Source of the DNA: Pseudomonadota bacterium
Lineage (GTDB): Bacteria > Desulfobacterota > Binatia > Binatales > Binataceae
Assembly: GCA_021324885.1 (NCBI GenBank)
Contig: JAJPIF010000027.1
Location: 1 to 47,883 of the forward strand
DNA: 47,883 bases
Direction of reading: 5' to 3'
In this document: one piece after another, positions 17,705-26,387 of the stretch
Layout: every line of letters begins with the position of its first letter
Numbering within the stretch: the stretch's first letter is position 1
Notes under the pieces: generated by a model
The model's input: only the letters and a program-made list of their open reading frames with translations
Databases searched by the model: none
What the model was told of the DNA's origin: nothing
Made by a program: the position numbers and the translations under genes

Positions 17705-18769
17705 CTATTTGTTAGCCTGCACCTTAGCGGCGATCGTGCAACTGTCGGTATCGATCGTCGTGTAGCCAGTGTCGGACGACGTGTCAAAGGATCCGCCGTA
17801 GCCCGATCCCGAGATCTCGTTGGCGATGAGCTTGTCATTCACTCCGCAATCGGCCACGCCGACCTGGTAAGGGATCCCGTTGGTTCGCTCGTCGTTCGTG
17901 ATCGTGTTGTTGATGGCCTTGTTGTTTGTTCCACTCGCCCCAGTACTCGGTGCCATCGTGCAGGTCGAGTCAAGGTTGTCAAGGGCGACACCAATATCGT
18001 TCCCGTCGGCCGGCGTCGTGCTTCCGACGACGTTCTTCACCACCTGCACGCCGGTGGTCAGCGAAGTCCCACACCCGCCAAACACGAGAATGCCTGAGGC
18101 GGCGTAGCCGGTTCCGGTGTACGAGTTGCCAGTGACGACGTTGCGCGTCACCTGACCGCTCGCGCCGTAATCGATTTCAATTCCGTTCTGAGCAATTTCG
18201 CCCGTCGGTCCGATGCCGGTAACGATGTTGTTGCTGATCGAGACCGACGCACCCGGCCCAAGCGCGATGATTCCACTCTTCTGGTAGTCAGAGACGGTGC
18301 TTCCCGACACCGTGCCAGTCGCACTGGCGCCGGCGGCGAAAGCGTAATAGGCTATGCCGGCCCCATGCTGGTCCCCGCTAAGCGGATGATCGTTAATGTC
18401 GTTGATGCTGCTGTTTTTCACGTCCACCGAGGTCGCCCCCGGAGTGCATGAAGGCGCGTCGTTCCCGCAATCACCCGCAACGAGAACGCCGTAATAATTG
18501 GCGCCCGAGATATTCGCGCCGTCTACCGCTCCGCTGGCACCCGGGCCGTAGTAAACGCCGATGTTGCACCCTGTTGCGTCGAGAGTGTCGGAATACGTTC
18601 CTGACGGATCGATCACTGCCGCGGTGAGGTTCATGCTGTCTTTATAAAATCCCGTTGGGGTACACGCTGCCCCCGCGTAGCCACCCGACGTGGCCATCAG
18701 GATTCCGGCCAGTACTGCAATCAGCATCGAGAACCGCTTCTTGCCCGGTCCATCACTTGGCGTTTCCAT
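17705..18769 (-). CDS. Secreted right-handed beta-helix repeat protein
   Basis: 354 residues from the ATG at 18769, chosen because GGGAGGGAG lies just upstream; a longer reading to 18826 lacks this. A signal peptide (KKRFSMLIAVLAGILMATSGGYAGA) leads into a Cys-containing mature protein. The body is rich in Gly, Ser, Thr, Asn and Asp, with short repeats of the type xSGIxxxGPxASVSISNNxVTG and QNGIEIDYGASGQVTRNVVTG that match parallel beta-helix rungs (PbH1/NosD-like). Such proteins are extracellular or periplasmic and often bind or cleave polysaccharides; no catalytic triad is evident. Codon use is visibly less G+C-rich than in neighbours, which may just reflect its composition. A TTGACA at 18853-18858 (minus) could be a -35 box, but the -10 is weak. 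Confidence 0.75.
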   Translation of the reverse strand: METPSDGPGKKRFSMLIAVLAGILMATSGGYAGAACTPTGFYKDSMNLTAAVIDPSGTYSDTLDATGCNIGVYYGPGASGAVDGANISGANYYGVLVAGDCGNDAPSCTPGATSVDVKNSSINDINDHPLSGDQHGAGIAYYAFAAGASATGTVSGSTVSDYQKSGIIALGPGASVSISNNIVTGIGPTGEIAQNGIEIDYGASGQVTRNVVTGNSYTGTGYAASGILVFGGCGTSLTTGVQVVKNVVGSTTPADGNDIGVALDNLDSTCTMAPSTGASGTNNKAINNTITNDERTNGIPYQVGVADCGVNDKLIANEISGSGYGGSFDTSSDTGYTTIDTDSCTIAAKVQANK

Positions 18770-19045
18770 TTCTGCTCCCTCCCAAAAGGAAACTTGCTGC
18801 CGCTCAAAATTGGCGAACAGTTGCAAGCGGTACCAAAGCAGGGATCGGTATATGTCAATAACCGGGATTTCCTCTTTGACGTCCCAATTCCACTTGTTTG
18901 ATAGATCGAACGGCTTTACTTTGCAAGTTTTTCGCCCGCGGTGTTCGCGGTGATGCAGGGAGAGGTCGGTTTCACGTCTGGTGGGCTGCCGCCGGCTGAA
19001 GATGGTATGCCGTTTTCCCCATCGATTCTGATCGGGTTTTTTCCC

Positions 19046-19936
19046 TCATTTGATTTTTTCGATCACCTCGTTTGCCACCTTCTCCATCGCGCGGGCGATC
19101 GCATCCGGATTCCATTCCAGCGAGAACATCGTGGTCGGCGCCGATATCCTGACCGCGCCGATGTCGCGCGCGCGTCGGGCCGAATCCGCCAGTTTGTGCC
19201 ATCCGCCCATCCAGACCTCTTTCTCAGCAGCGCAGGCGAACTCGATTTCCGCGGGATTGCGCCCGATGCGCGCGCATTCTTCTTTCATCATCGCGTAAGC
19301 TTCGGCCGCCAGATCGATCGTGCTGCCCGGCATCAGGCCGTCGCCCAGACGCGCCGCCCGCCTGGCATTGGCGGGAGAATGGCCGCCGATCATAATCGGA
19401 ATATCGCCCTTAACGGGCTTGGGGAAACTCTTCACCGGACCGAAGTTGAAATGCCTGCCATGATAGCTGGAAGGGTTATCGCGCCAGACCGCGCGCAGCG
19501 CCTCGATGGCCTCGTTGGTGCGGCTGCCCCGGGTTTTGAAGTCGATTCCCAAAGCGTCAAATTCCTCTTTGAGCCATCCTGATCCGATACCCAGGATCGC
19601 CCGCCCGCCCGACACCACATCCAGCGTCGCGAGCTGCTTGCCGATGTACAACGGATGATGCAACGGCAGGATCACGATGCTGGTGCCGAGCTTGATCCGG
19701 CTGGTCAGCGCGGCGGCGTAGTTCAGCACCGAGATCGGTTCGGGCGTATCCAGGTCGATATCGCCGGGAAAACTGCCGTCGGGCGTATATGGGTAGCGTG
19801 ACTGGAATCCGACCGGAAAGGCCACATGTTCAGGCATCCACAGCGAGTGATAGCCGAAAGCGTCCGCCCTGGTGGCGAAAAATTTCACCACTTCCGCATT
19901 GAAGGTGGTTGAGAAAATCGAAAGTCCAACCTGCAT
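19046..19936 (-). CDS. LLM-class F420-dependent oxidoreductase, copy 2
   Basis: 296 residues, clearly a paralogue of the protein at 16240-17133: long stretches such as LPLHHPLYIGKQLATLDV and GRHFNFGP are identical in both, and the length differs by one residue. Same probable F420-dependent TIM-barrel family, substrate unknown. The start at ATG 19936 is set by GGAGG 8 nt upstream; the frame continues to 19987 without a ribosome site. Differences cluster in the C-terminal third, where substrate contacts vary in this family, so the copies may act on different compounds. Confidence 0.9.
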   Translation of the reverse strand: MQVGLSIFSTTFNAEVVKFFATRADAFGYHSLWMPEHVAFPVGFQSRYPYTPDGSFPGDIDLDTPEPISVLNYAAALTSRIKLGTSIVILPLHHPLYIGKQLATLDVVSGGRAILGIGSGWLKEEFDALGIDFKTRGSRTNEAIEALRAVWRDNPSSYHGRHFNFGPVKSFPKPVKGDIPIMIGGHSPANARRAARLGDGLMPGSTIDLAAEAYAMMKEECARIGRNPAEIEFACAAEKEVWMGGWHKLADSARRARDIGAVRISAPTTMFSLEWNPDAIARAMEKVANEVIEKIK

Positions 19937-20106
19937 GATAGCATCCTCCGGCTTGCGCGCCGCGAATGATTCCATGTTGGGGGCCATCCGCGCAAACCGT
20001 CGGGAGGGGGTGGATACTCGCGAACTAAGACAAAGTTTGGCTAAGATTCATCGAGTTTTGAATGCGTCCGGTGAGCGATACGAGTAAAAACAGGCAGGAG
20101 TCAATG

Positions 20107-20625
20107 ATGGCTGCAGCGCCAGTTGTGGAAAAATGGAAGCAGCTTCGCATCCGCCACGCACATCACCATCCGAGCGTGCGCAACGTCAACCAGATGGCCA
20201 CGCTGACTTTTGGCGAGCGGGTCGCCGACGGCTTTGCCGCGATGATGGGAAGCTGGACCTTTATCATTATCCAGAGCTTCGTGCTGGCGCTGTGGGTGAT
20301 GGTAAACGCGATCGCCTGGTTCCGCCATTGGGACCCCTATCCTTTTATCCTGCTGAACCTGGCGCTGAGCTTTCAAGCCGCCTACGCCGCGCCGATAATC
20401 ATGATGTCGCAGAACCGCCAGGCCGCCAAAGACCGTCTGGCTGCCGAAAATGACTACTTCATCAACGTCAAGGCCGAAGAAGAGGTCAAAGCGATAATGT
20501 CTCACCTCGAGCAGCAGGATGAATTGATGATCGACATCCTGCACCATCTGGAGGTCCAGCATAAGGAAATGCTCGAACGGATTGCATCCCCGCTTGACGG
20601 CGCAGGCGCAAGGCAGGAGAAGTGA
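20107..20625 (+). CDS. DUF1003 membrane protein
   Basis: About 172 residues. After a hydrophilic start with LTFGERVADGFAAMMGSW, two membrane helices at about 45-68 and 77-100 (FIIIQSFVLALWVMVNAI; FILLNLALSFQAAYAAPIIM) carry the DUF1003 signature, followed by NRQAAKDRLAAENDYFINVKAE and a helical tail. DUF1003 proteins are small inner-membrane proteins of unknown role. Two adjacent ATGs (20104, 20107) follow AGGAG at 20096-20100; the second has the better 6-nt spacing. It converges with the next gene, stops 10 nt apart. Confidence 0.88.
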   Translation: MAAAPVVEKWKQLRIRHAHHHPSVRNVNQMATLTFGERVADGFAAMMGSWTFIIIQSFVLALWVMVNAIAWFRHWDPYPFILLNLALSFQAAYAAPIIMMSQNRQAAKDRLAAENDYFINVKAEEEVKAIMSHLEQQDELMIDILHHLEVQHKEMLERIASPLDGAGARQEK

Positions 20626-20634
20626 GCGATGGCA

Positions 20635-21552
20635 TCAGCGGTACGGACGCCAGCCCTGGCCCTGATGGCCGAAATGGAACAGCTCCGGATGGAAGATCTC
20701 GGCGAGGATTTCCGTTGACTCGACCAGCCGCGGACCGGGACGGTTGAAATAATGGTTGCCATCGGCGAGAAAGACGCGCTGGCTCTTGACGGCTTTCAGG
20801 CTGGACCAGAGCGGGTTGCCCTCCAGCACGCCGAGCTCCTGGAACGAGCGCTCGATGCCGAAGCCGCATGGCGATACGAGGATCAGGTCGGGGTCGGCCG
20901 CGGCGATCTGCTCGAATTTGATCCATGGCGAATGCTGCCCAGTGTGGCCGAACAGATTTCGCCCGCCCGCAATTGCGACCAGCTCCGGCATCCAGTTGCC
21001 GCCCGACATTGGCGGATCGATCCATTCGATCACGGCCACTGCCGGACGCGATTTTGCGCTATCGGCGCGCTGCCTGATGCGATCGATTCGTTCCCTCATC
21101 GAAGCCACGACCTGCCCGCCCGCCTGCTCGACTCCGAGCACCGACGCGGTCCGCGCGATGTCGGCCATGACCCCCTCCAACGACGCAGCCCTCAGCGACA
21201 CAACGGTGGGCGCCGTGCCGCCCATCCATTGCGCCAGGGCCGCGGTCAGCTCCCGTTCGCTGACCGCGCAAACCTCGCATTGCGATTGCGTGACGATCAC
21301 GTCCGGCCGCAGGGCCATCAGTTGTTCGGCGTCCACCCGGTAAACGGACAGCGCCTTTTCCAGGATCGATTTGACCCTCCGATCGACCTCGAGACTCGGG
21401 CCCTCGGGATTGAAACGGGGAACCGTCAGCGCGGGCAATCGCGTGACCTGCGGCGGATAGTCGCATTCATGCGAGCGTCCCACCAGGCTGTCAGAAAGTC
21501 CGAGGGCGCAGACGATCTCAGTGGCACTGGGCAGAAGTGATACTATTCGCAT
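20635..21552 (-). CDS. BtuF/cobalamin-type periplasmic-binding-fold protein without a signal peptide
   Basis: 305 residues: MRIVSLLPSATEIVCALG at the start, SHECDYPP at about 28-35, ALRPDVIVTQSQCEVCAVS near 80-98, and a second lobe with DLILVSPCGFG and FLADGNHYFNRPGPRLVES. This is the class III solute-binding fold of BtuF-like cobalamin or iron-siderophore proteins. The predicted start is already the first beta strand, so no signal peptide or lipobox is present; reading further upstream gives no better candidate. No permease or ATPase is adjacent. Inferred: a cytoplasmic corrinoid- or metal-chelate-binding protein, as often annotated in similar genomes. Confidence 0.8.
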   Translation of the reverse strand: MRIVSLLPSATEIVCALGLSDSLVGRSHECDYPPQVTRLPALTVPRFNPEGPSLEVDRRVKSILEKALSVYRVDAEQLMALRPDVIVTQSQCEVCAVSERELTAALAQWMGGTAPTVVSLRAASLEGVMADIARTASVLGVEQAGGQVVASMRERIDRIRQRADSAKSRPAVAVIEWIDPPMSGGNWMPELVAIAGGRNLFGHTGQHSPWIKFEQIAAADPDLILVSPCGFGIERSFQELGVLEGNPLWSSLKAVKSQRVFLADGNHYFNRPGPRLVESTEILAEIFHPELFHFGHQGQGWRPYR

Positions 21553-21712
21553 AGTCGGACTATCCCCTGATTGACGTTTTCGAGCCAATGGTTGTCGCAG
21601 GCAGCTACCTTGGCGCTGTACGCCCTTTTGGCTAGATGGTAACAGATGAGAGCGCCTGCGGCACCACCGGAGAAACACCGCAACCATATTTCATAGCCAA
21701 GCGAGGTGAGCG

Positions 21713-22129
21713 ATGGACACAGAGCTGGTCGAATTTCTCAACACGTTGGGCGAGGCCGAACGCGCCGGCGGCCGCGTTCTGCACGAACTGGAAGAGCAGG
21801 CCGCCTCACTCGAACTCAAGGAGCTGCTGCGCAAGACTGCCCATGACGAGGGCTATTATGCCGGCCAGATTGGCTTGCATATCCGGCGGATCGGCGGGGA
21901 AGCTTCAACGGCAACCGGGGATTTCGTCGAAAAGGTCCGCGCGCTAAGCGACCTCAAGAGCAAGATTGAACTGCTCAATCGCGGACAGCGCTGGGTGATC
22001 CGGAAAATCGAGGAGCGGCTCCCGTCGCTCAACGACGAGGGCCTGCGCGCCTTCCTCCTGGTGATGGCCAAGGGCCATAACATGAACATCCAGGCGGTGG
22101 ACGAAGCCGTCAAATCAGGCTGGGTTTGA
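21713..22129 (+). CDS. Ferritin-like DUF6306-type protein
   Basis: 138 residues, almost all helical, with LVEFLNTLGEAERAGGRVLHELEEQ at the start, a second helix containing H-DEGYYAGQIGLHIRRIGGE (about 44-62), LSDLKSKIELLNRGQRWVIRKIEERLP in the middle and AKGHNMNI near the end. The spaced Glu and His residues resemble a ferritin-like four-helix bundle, and the LNRGQRWVIRK stretch matches what I recall of DUF6306. Function unknown. GAGGTGAGCG precedes the ATG. The P-type ATPase starts 52 nt downstream, so co-transcription is possible. Confidence 0.65.
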   Translation: MDTELVEFLNTLGEAERAGGRVLHELEEQAASLELKELLRKTAHDEGYYAGQIGLHIRRIGGEASTATGDFVEKVRALSDLKSKIELLNRGQRWVIRKIEERLPSLNDEGLRAFLLVMAKGHNMNIQAVDEAVKSGWV

Positions 22130-22181
22130 GACCCGATCGGCACCGCTGAGTTTAACCTCCGCGCCGCGCCAGTTAACTGAT

Positions 22182-24914
22182 TTGCCTGCCGTCGAAATTC
22201 AGACCAGCTCAGCAAGCAACCGCGCCTGGCATGCCCTGCCGCTCGAGGAAATCGCGGCGGAGTTGGGCAGCAGCGCGCTGGGGCTGAGTTCAGCCGAAGC
22301 AGCCCGGCGCCTGGCGCTCGACGGACCCAACCAGATTCGGGAGGCTCAGCGCGAATCGGCCCTCATGATGCTGCTGCGCCAGTTCGGCAGCGTCGTAATC
22401 TGGGTGCTGATCGCGGCCGCGCTGGTTTCGGTTGCGCTCGGCGAGCGCATCGACGGCGCCGCCATACTCGCGATCGTCATCCTCAACGCGATCGTGGGCT
22501 TCGTCCAGGAGTACCGCGCTGAGCAGGCGGTTGCCGCGCTCTCCAAACTGACGGCGCCGCGCGCTCGCGTGATCCGCGACGGGCAGAGCCATGTCGTGCC
22601 CGCCGCCGAGATTGTACGCGGTGATTTGCTGGTGCTGGCCGAAGGCGACCTCGCTGCCGCCGACGCCCGCCTGCTCGAGACGTCGATGCTGCGCGTGAAC
22701 GAAGCGCCGCTGACCGGCGAGTCCGAGCCGGTAAATAAGCGAGCGGGGGTGCTCGAAGCGAAGACGCCGCTGGCCGATCGCACCAACATGCTGTTTCTGG
22801 GCACCAGCGTGGTCAGCGGCAGCGGACTGGCAATGGTGGTGGCCACCGGGATGGCCACCGAGGTCGGCCATATCGCCAGCCTGATCGAAACGGCGAGCGG
22901 CGGCGAAACTCCGTTGCAACGTCGGCTCAACATTCTCGGATTGCGCCTGCTGTGGGCGTGCCTGGCGATCGTCGTGATCGTGTTTGCGCTCGGTCTGCTG
23001 CGCCGCGAGCCGATCCTGGACCTCTTTCTGGAGGCGGTAAGCCTGGCGGTCGCCGCGATTCCAGAGGGTCTGCCGGCGGTGGTCACGATCGCGCTCGCGC
23101 TGGGCGTGCGCCAGATGGTGCGGCGCCGGGCGCTGGTCCGCCGCCTGCCCGCGGTCGAAACGCTGGGCAGCGTACAGGTGATATGCACCGACAAGACCGG
23201 CACGCTGACGGTGGGCCAGATGACGGCGCGCCGCCTGGTGACCGCGCCGCGCATCTTCAACCTGACCGGCGAAGGCTACTCCACTCGCGGCAGTATTCTG
23301 ACCGACGGGGTCGAGGCGCAAGCCAGCACCGATCCCGTACTCGCCGACCTGCTGATCGCTGCCGCCGCCTGCAATGACGCCGAGATCGTGGTGCGCGACG
23401 CTCACGCTTCGATCGCCGGCGATCCCACCGAGGCGGCGCTGCTGGTGGCCGCCGCCAAAGGCGGGGTCAGCCGTGAGCGCCTCGAGTCCACGATGCCCCG
23501 CATTGGCGCCGTCCCTTTCAACTCCGACCGCAAGCGGATGACCGTGGTCCGCAGACGCCGGGAGCTCGTGTGGGCATTCGTCAAAGGCGCGCCCGAGATC
23601 ATCATCCAGCGCTGCGCCAAAATCCGCACCGACCGGGGCGAGGTGCCGATCGCGGCGGAGGACCGCGCCCGGATGCTGGAAGCCAGCGCGCTGATGGCCA
23701 ACGACGCGCTGCGCGTGCTGGCCCTGGCCCATCGCGTGCTGGACTCCGGTGATTCTGCCGTCAAGGCGGAGGACGACGGCGAATCCATAGAACACGAGCT
23801 GACCCTGCTGGGACTGGCCGGCTTGCAGGACCCGCCGCGGGCTGAGGCGCGCGAGGCGATCGAACGCTGCAAACTGGCCGGCATCCGCACCGTCATGATC
23901 ACCGGCGACCATCGCGATACCGCCGCCGCGATTGGCCGCGAGTTGGGCATCGTCGAGCACGGGGGACAGGTGCTGGCAGGCAGCGACCTGGAAGCGATGG
24001 ACGACCAGGCATTGGCCGCCGCCGTCGAAGACGTCTGCGTGTACGCCCGCGTCAGCGCGGAGCACAAGCTGCGCATCGTGCGCGCGTGGAAGGCGCGCGG
24101 AAAAATCGTCGCGATGACGGGCGACGGCGTCAACGACGCGCCGGCCCTGAAGGAAGCGGCGATCGGCGTGGCGATGGGAATCACCGGCACCGAGGTCGCC
24201 AAGCAGTCCGCCGACATCATCATTACCGACGACAACTTCGCCTCGATCGTCGCCGCCGTCGAGGAAGGCCGCGGCATCTACGACAATGTCCTCAAAACGC
24301 TCAGCTACCTGATGGGCGGCAATGCCGGAGAACTGACCGTGATGCTGGTCGCGTCGCTGACCGGATGGCCGCTGCCACTGCTGCCGATCCAGTTGCTGTG
24401 GATCAACCTGGTCACCGACGGACTGCCGGCGCTGGCCCTCGCCACCGACCCGATCGAACCCGACGTGCTGCGGCGTCCGCCGCGCGATCCGCGCTCGGAG
24501 ATCATCGACCGGGCCTTTTTTGCACGGCTGATGTTTACCGGATGTCTGACGGCGGGCGCCGCGCTTACGGCGTTCGCCTGGGAGCTTTACAGCCACGCCA
24601 GCATCACGGACGCGCGTGGCGCGGCTTTCTCGACCCTGGTCATCGCGGAGTTGCTGCGCGCCTTCGGCGCCCGCAGCAACGTACGAACGGTGAGGGCGGT
24701 GGGATTGTTCTCGAACATGCGTCTGTTCCTGATCGTGGCAGGCAGCTTCGCGCTCCAGGTCGCGCTTTACTTTATCACGCCGCTCGAAATCATTTTCAAA
24801 ACCGGACGGGTGACGTCCGCGATGCTGACACGATGGATAATTCTGGGGGCGATTCCGCTGGCGGTCCTGGAAAGTGCCAAGCTCATGCGGCCGGACCCGC
24901 AAGTCTCCGGCTGA
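22182..24914 (+). CDS. P2A-type cation-transporting ATPase, probably Ca2+
   Basis: 910 residues from a TTG; the first ATG is 60 codons later, too late for the N-terminal actuator region, and no clear Shine-Dalgarno helps. Catalytic motifs: TGES 178-181 (phosphatase), DKTGTLT with phosphorylated D337, TGDGVND hinge at about 646-652. Ion-site residues follow SERCA: E295 in IPEGLP (M4), N714 and E717 in GGNAGEL (M5), N742, T745 and D746 in NLVTDG (M6). Together these support Ca2+ (or Mn2+) export through both SERCA-like sites. Ten membrane helices are expected, and length is normal. Most likely an inner-membrane Ca2+ pump. Confidence 0.92.
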   Translation: MPAVEIQTSSASNRAWHALPLEEIAAELGSSALGLSSAEAARRLALDGPNQIREAQRESALMMLLRQFGSVVIWVLIAAALVSVALGERIDGAAILAIVILNAIVGFVQEYRAEQAVAALSKLTAPRARVIRDGQSHVVPAAEIVRGDLLVLAEGDLAAADARLLETSMLRVNEAPLTGESEPVNKRAGVLEAKTPLADRTNMLFLGTSVVSGSGLAMVVATGMATEVGHIASLIETASGGETPLQRRLNILGLRLLWACLAIVVIVFALGLLRREPILDLFLEAVSLAVAAIPEGLPAVVTIALALGVRQMVRRRALVRRLPAVETLGSVQVICTDKTGTLTVGQMTARRLVTAPRIFNLTGEGYSTRGSILTDGVEAQASTDPVLADLLIAAAACNDAEIVVRDAHASIAGDPTEAALLVAAAKGGVSRERLESTMPRIGAVPFNSDRKRMTVVRRRRELVWAFVKGAPEIIIQRCAKIRTDRGEVPIAAEDRARMLEASALMANDALRVLALAHRVLDSGDSAVKAEDDGESIEHELTLLGLAGLQDPPRAEAREAIERCKLAGIRTVMITGDHRDTAAAIGRELGIVEHGGQVLAGSDLEAMDDQALAAAVEDVCVYARVSAEHKLRIVRAWKARGKIVAMTGDGVNDAPALKEAAIGVAMGITGTEVAKQSADIIITDDNFASIVAAVEEGRGIYDNVLKTLSYLMGGNAGELTVMLVASLTGWPLPLLPIQLLWINLVTDGLPALALATDPIEPDVLRRPPRDPRSEIIDRAFFARLMFTGCLTAGAALTAFAWELYSHASITDARGAAFSTLVIAELLRAFGARSNVRTVRAVGLFSNMRLFLIVAGSFALQVALYFITPLEIIFKTGRVTSAMLTRWIILGAIPLAVLESAKLMRPDPQVSG

Positions 24915-25103
24915 ATGACCCCATCCGAGACCTGCGTTGAAATCGCCGCATCAGAAACGCGCCGCTGCCGGTGGAGGTGAGAAGGTGGTCGACGAGCGTT
25001 GACAAAAAAAGTCGCCCGCAGGAATCGCTTTACCCGCTCCGAAAAAAATACCTTCGCCCTGCTCCCGCGCGGCTGAGCCTGGTCGAAGCGGATCGAGGTT
25101 GAA

Positions 25104-25316
25104 ATGACGCTGCAACTGAGTCAACTGATCGCGGCCGGAGTGCTGGCCTCCACCGCCGACGCCGTCTACGTAACGTTCAACCCAGCCGTGATAGCGCGCC
25201 GCCCGGCCCGTGGAGCGAATTGGAGCAGCCCGTGGTATGTGCTGCCGGCATTCGCCGTGATCAGTTACACCAGCAATGCCGGACTGCGAAGCGGCAACGG
25301 ACCATCTGGCCGCTGA
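25104..25316 (+). CDS. Small membrane protein, possibly C-terminally truncated
   Basis: 70 residues. A first hydrophobic helix (LSQLIAAGVLASTADAVYV) and a second (PWYVLPAFAVISYTSNAG) are joined by a basic loop, after which the frame ends in a short non-hydrophobic tail LRSGNGPSGR. GAGG lies 5 nt before the ATG. The layout resembles short three- or four-helix proteins in which the second helix is followed by more membrane sequence, so this copy may have lost its end by a deletion or frameshift. The stop is 17 nt from the convergent SnoaL-like stop. Confidence 0.45.
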   Translation: MTLQLSQLIAAGVLASTADAVYVTFNPAVIARRPARGANWSSPWYVLPAFAVISYTSNAGLRSGNGPSGR

Positions 25317-25333
25317 ATGCGCGCGCGGAAATG

Positions 25334-25732
25334 CTATGCGGGGAAGAATGTTTCCCGGACGTGGTTGGTGTCGTTGTATTCGCGGGCCTGGACGATGCGA
25401 TCGCCCTGGAAGCGAATAAAGAAATGGTAGCGGTTGTTATAGTGCCTGCCATTTCCCGCAATCGTGTCGGCCCGCGCCTGAACCGCGACATAGGGCCCGT
25501 CGGCGACTACCGTATCGAACGTCATGTTGAGCCCGTTGGGAAACCAGCTTTTCATGATTTTGGGGAACCACTTCAGAAATTCGTCGCGTTTTTGCACCTT
25601 GACGCCCGGCGCCCGCATCATGAATTCGAATTCGAAATCGGCGGCGATAAGATCAGCGAGCACAGCGGCGTCGGGATGGTTCATTTGATCGAGAAAAGCC
25701 AGTGCGCGTTGTTTCTGAGTGGCAACATCCAT
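25334..25732 (-). CDS. SnoaL-like (NTF2-fold) protein
   Basis: 132 residues with the NTF2/SnoaL cone fold pattern: helical start ATQKQRALAFLDQM, a two-helix middle (DEFLKWFPKIMKSWFP) and C-terminal strands NNRYHFFIRFQGDRIVQAREYNDTNHV. These proteins are small cytoplasmic isomerases or dehydratases, or ligand-binding proteins; no specific catalytic residue set can be assigned. GGGAGAG precedes the ATG. It stands alone, with a gene-poor stretch upstream. Confidence 0.8.
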   Translation of the reverse strand: MDVATQKQRALAFLDQMNHPDAAVLADLIAADFEFEFMMRAPGVKVQKRDEFLKWFPKIMKSWFPNGLNMTFDTVVADGPYVAVQARADTIAGNGRHYNNRYHFFIRFQGDRIVQAREYNDTNHVRETFFPA

Positions 25733-26387
25733 AGGTCTCTCCCTGAGCGCGGCAAATCCCCCACGAGTTGGTCGCGTGAATTATAAAGTCGGCCTTGAGG
25801 CGTGTCCAAAGCTCCGCCAGCAGGCCTATCAATCGGTGTTTCGTCCCGCGATTTTCCCAGCCAGCCAGGCCCGGATTCCACCTGGCCCGAAGCGCCGATC
25901 GAGCACCCGGCGCGAACAGCGCCGGCAATTTGTCGCCAATTTGCTGACCGAATGTCCCGCCGCGATCGCCACATCGATTTCGTCGATCCGGACCCACGAT
26001 CCAGGCTTGATTTCATATAGAATCTGATCGCCCGGCCTGATAATAACGACGCTGCGCAGTTTCCTTGAGGCCCGCAATACCGCGGACACACTGCTGATAC
26101 CCGGATGGCCCATATTGTGCCATTCAATTTGACTGGTGGTTAAGCCGGAACTCCGCGGATTCTGGCAGACCTGGCAGCCCTGCATTGGCTCCTTCGCCTC
26201 TGTGGATTTTCTAACAAACCAACCTGTGACATGCAAAAATAGTACTTTTACGCATGACTGATACCATCGGGAAATCACGGAAAGAACTTTGAAAGGTGAA
26301 TTCTTTACAGGACGCTGACTGCACAAGGGCTCGTCGAAGCCGCTTCATCTTTAGCGGTGCGCAGCATCCCGACAGGATCGTCCGCAG
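25733..26387. other. 655-bp stretch without a convincing gene
   Basis: A minus-strand frame from ATG 26113 to 25829 codes for about 94 residues (MGHPGISSVSAVLRASRKLR and onward) but matches no family I know and has no ribosome site. Other frames look like chance. The right half (about 26200-26300) is AT-richer than its surroundings and may hold the promoter of the TerC gene. It could be the remains of a lost gene. Confidence 0.35.

Noticed and set aside
17196-17765. 189-codon plus-strand frame as a real gene
   Set aside because: It only partly coincides with the EthD fragments and runs into the 3' end of the beta-helix gene; the pseudogene reading explains it better.
22290-24902. 870-codon open frame antisense to the P-type ATPase
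   Set aside because: Composition is Arg/His/Gln-rich with no domain; it mirrors the high-G+C third positions of a clearly real gene.
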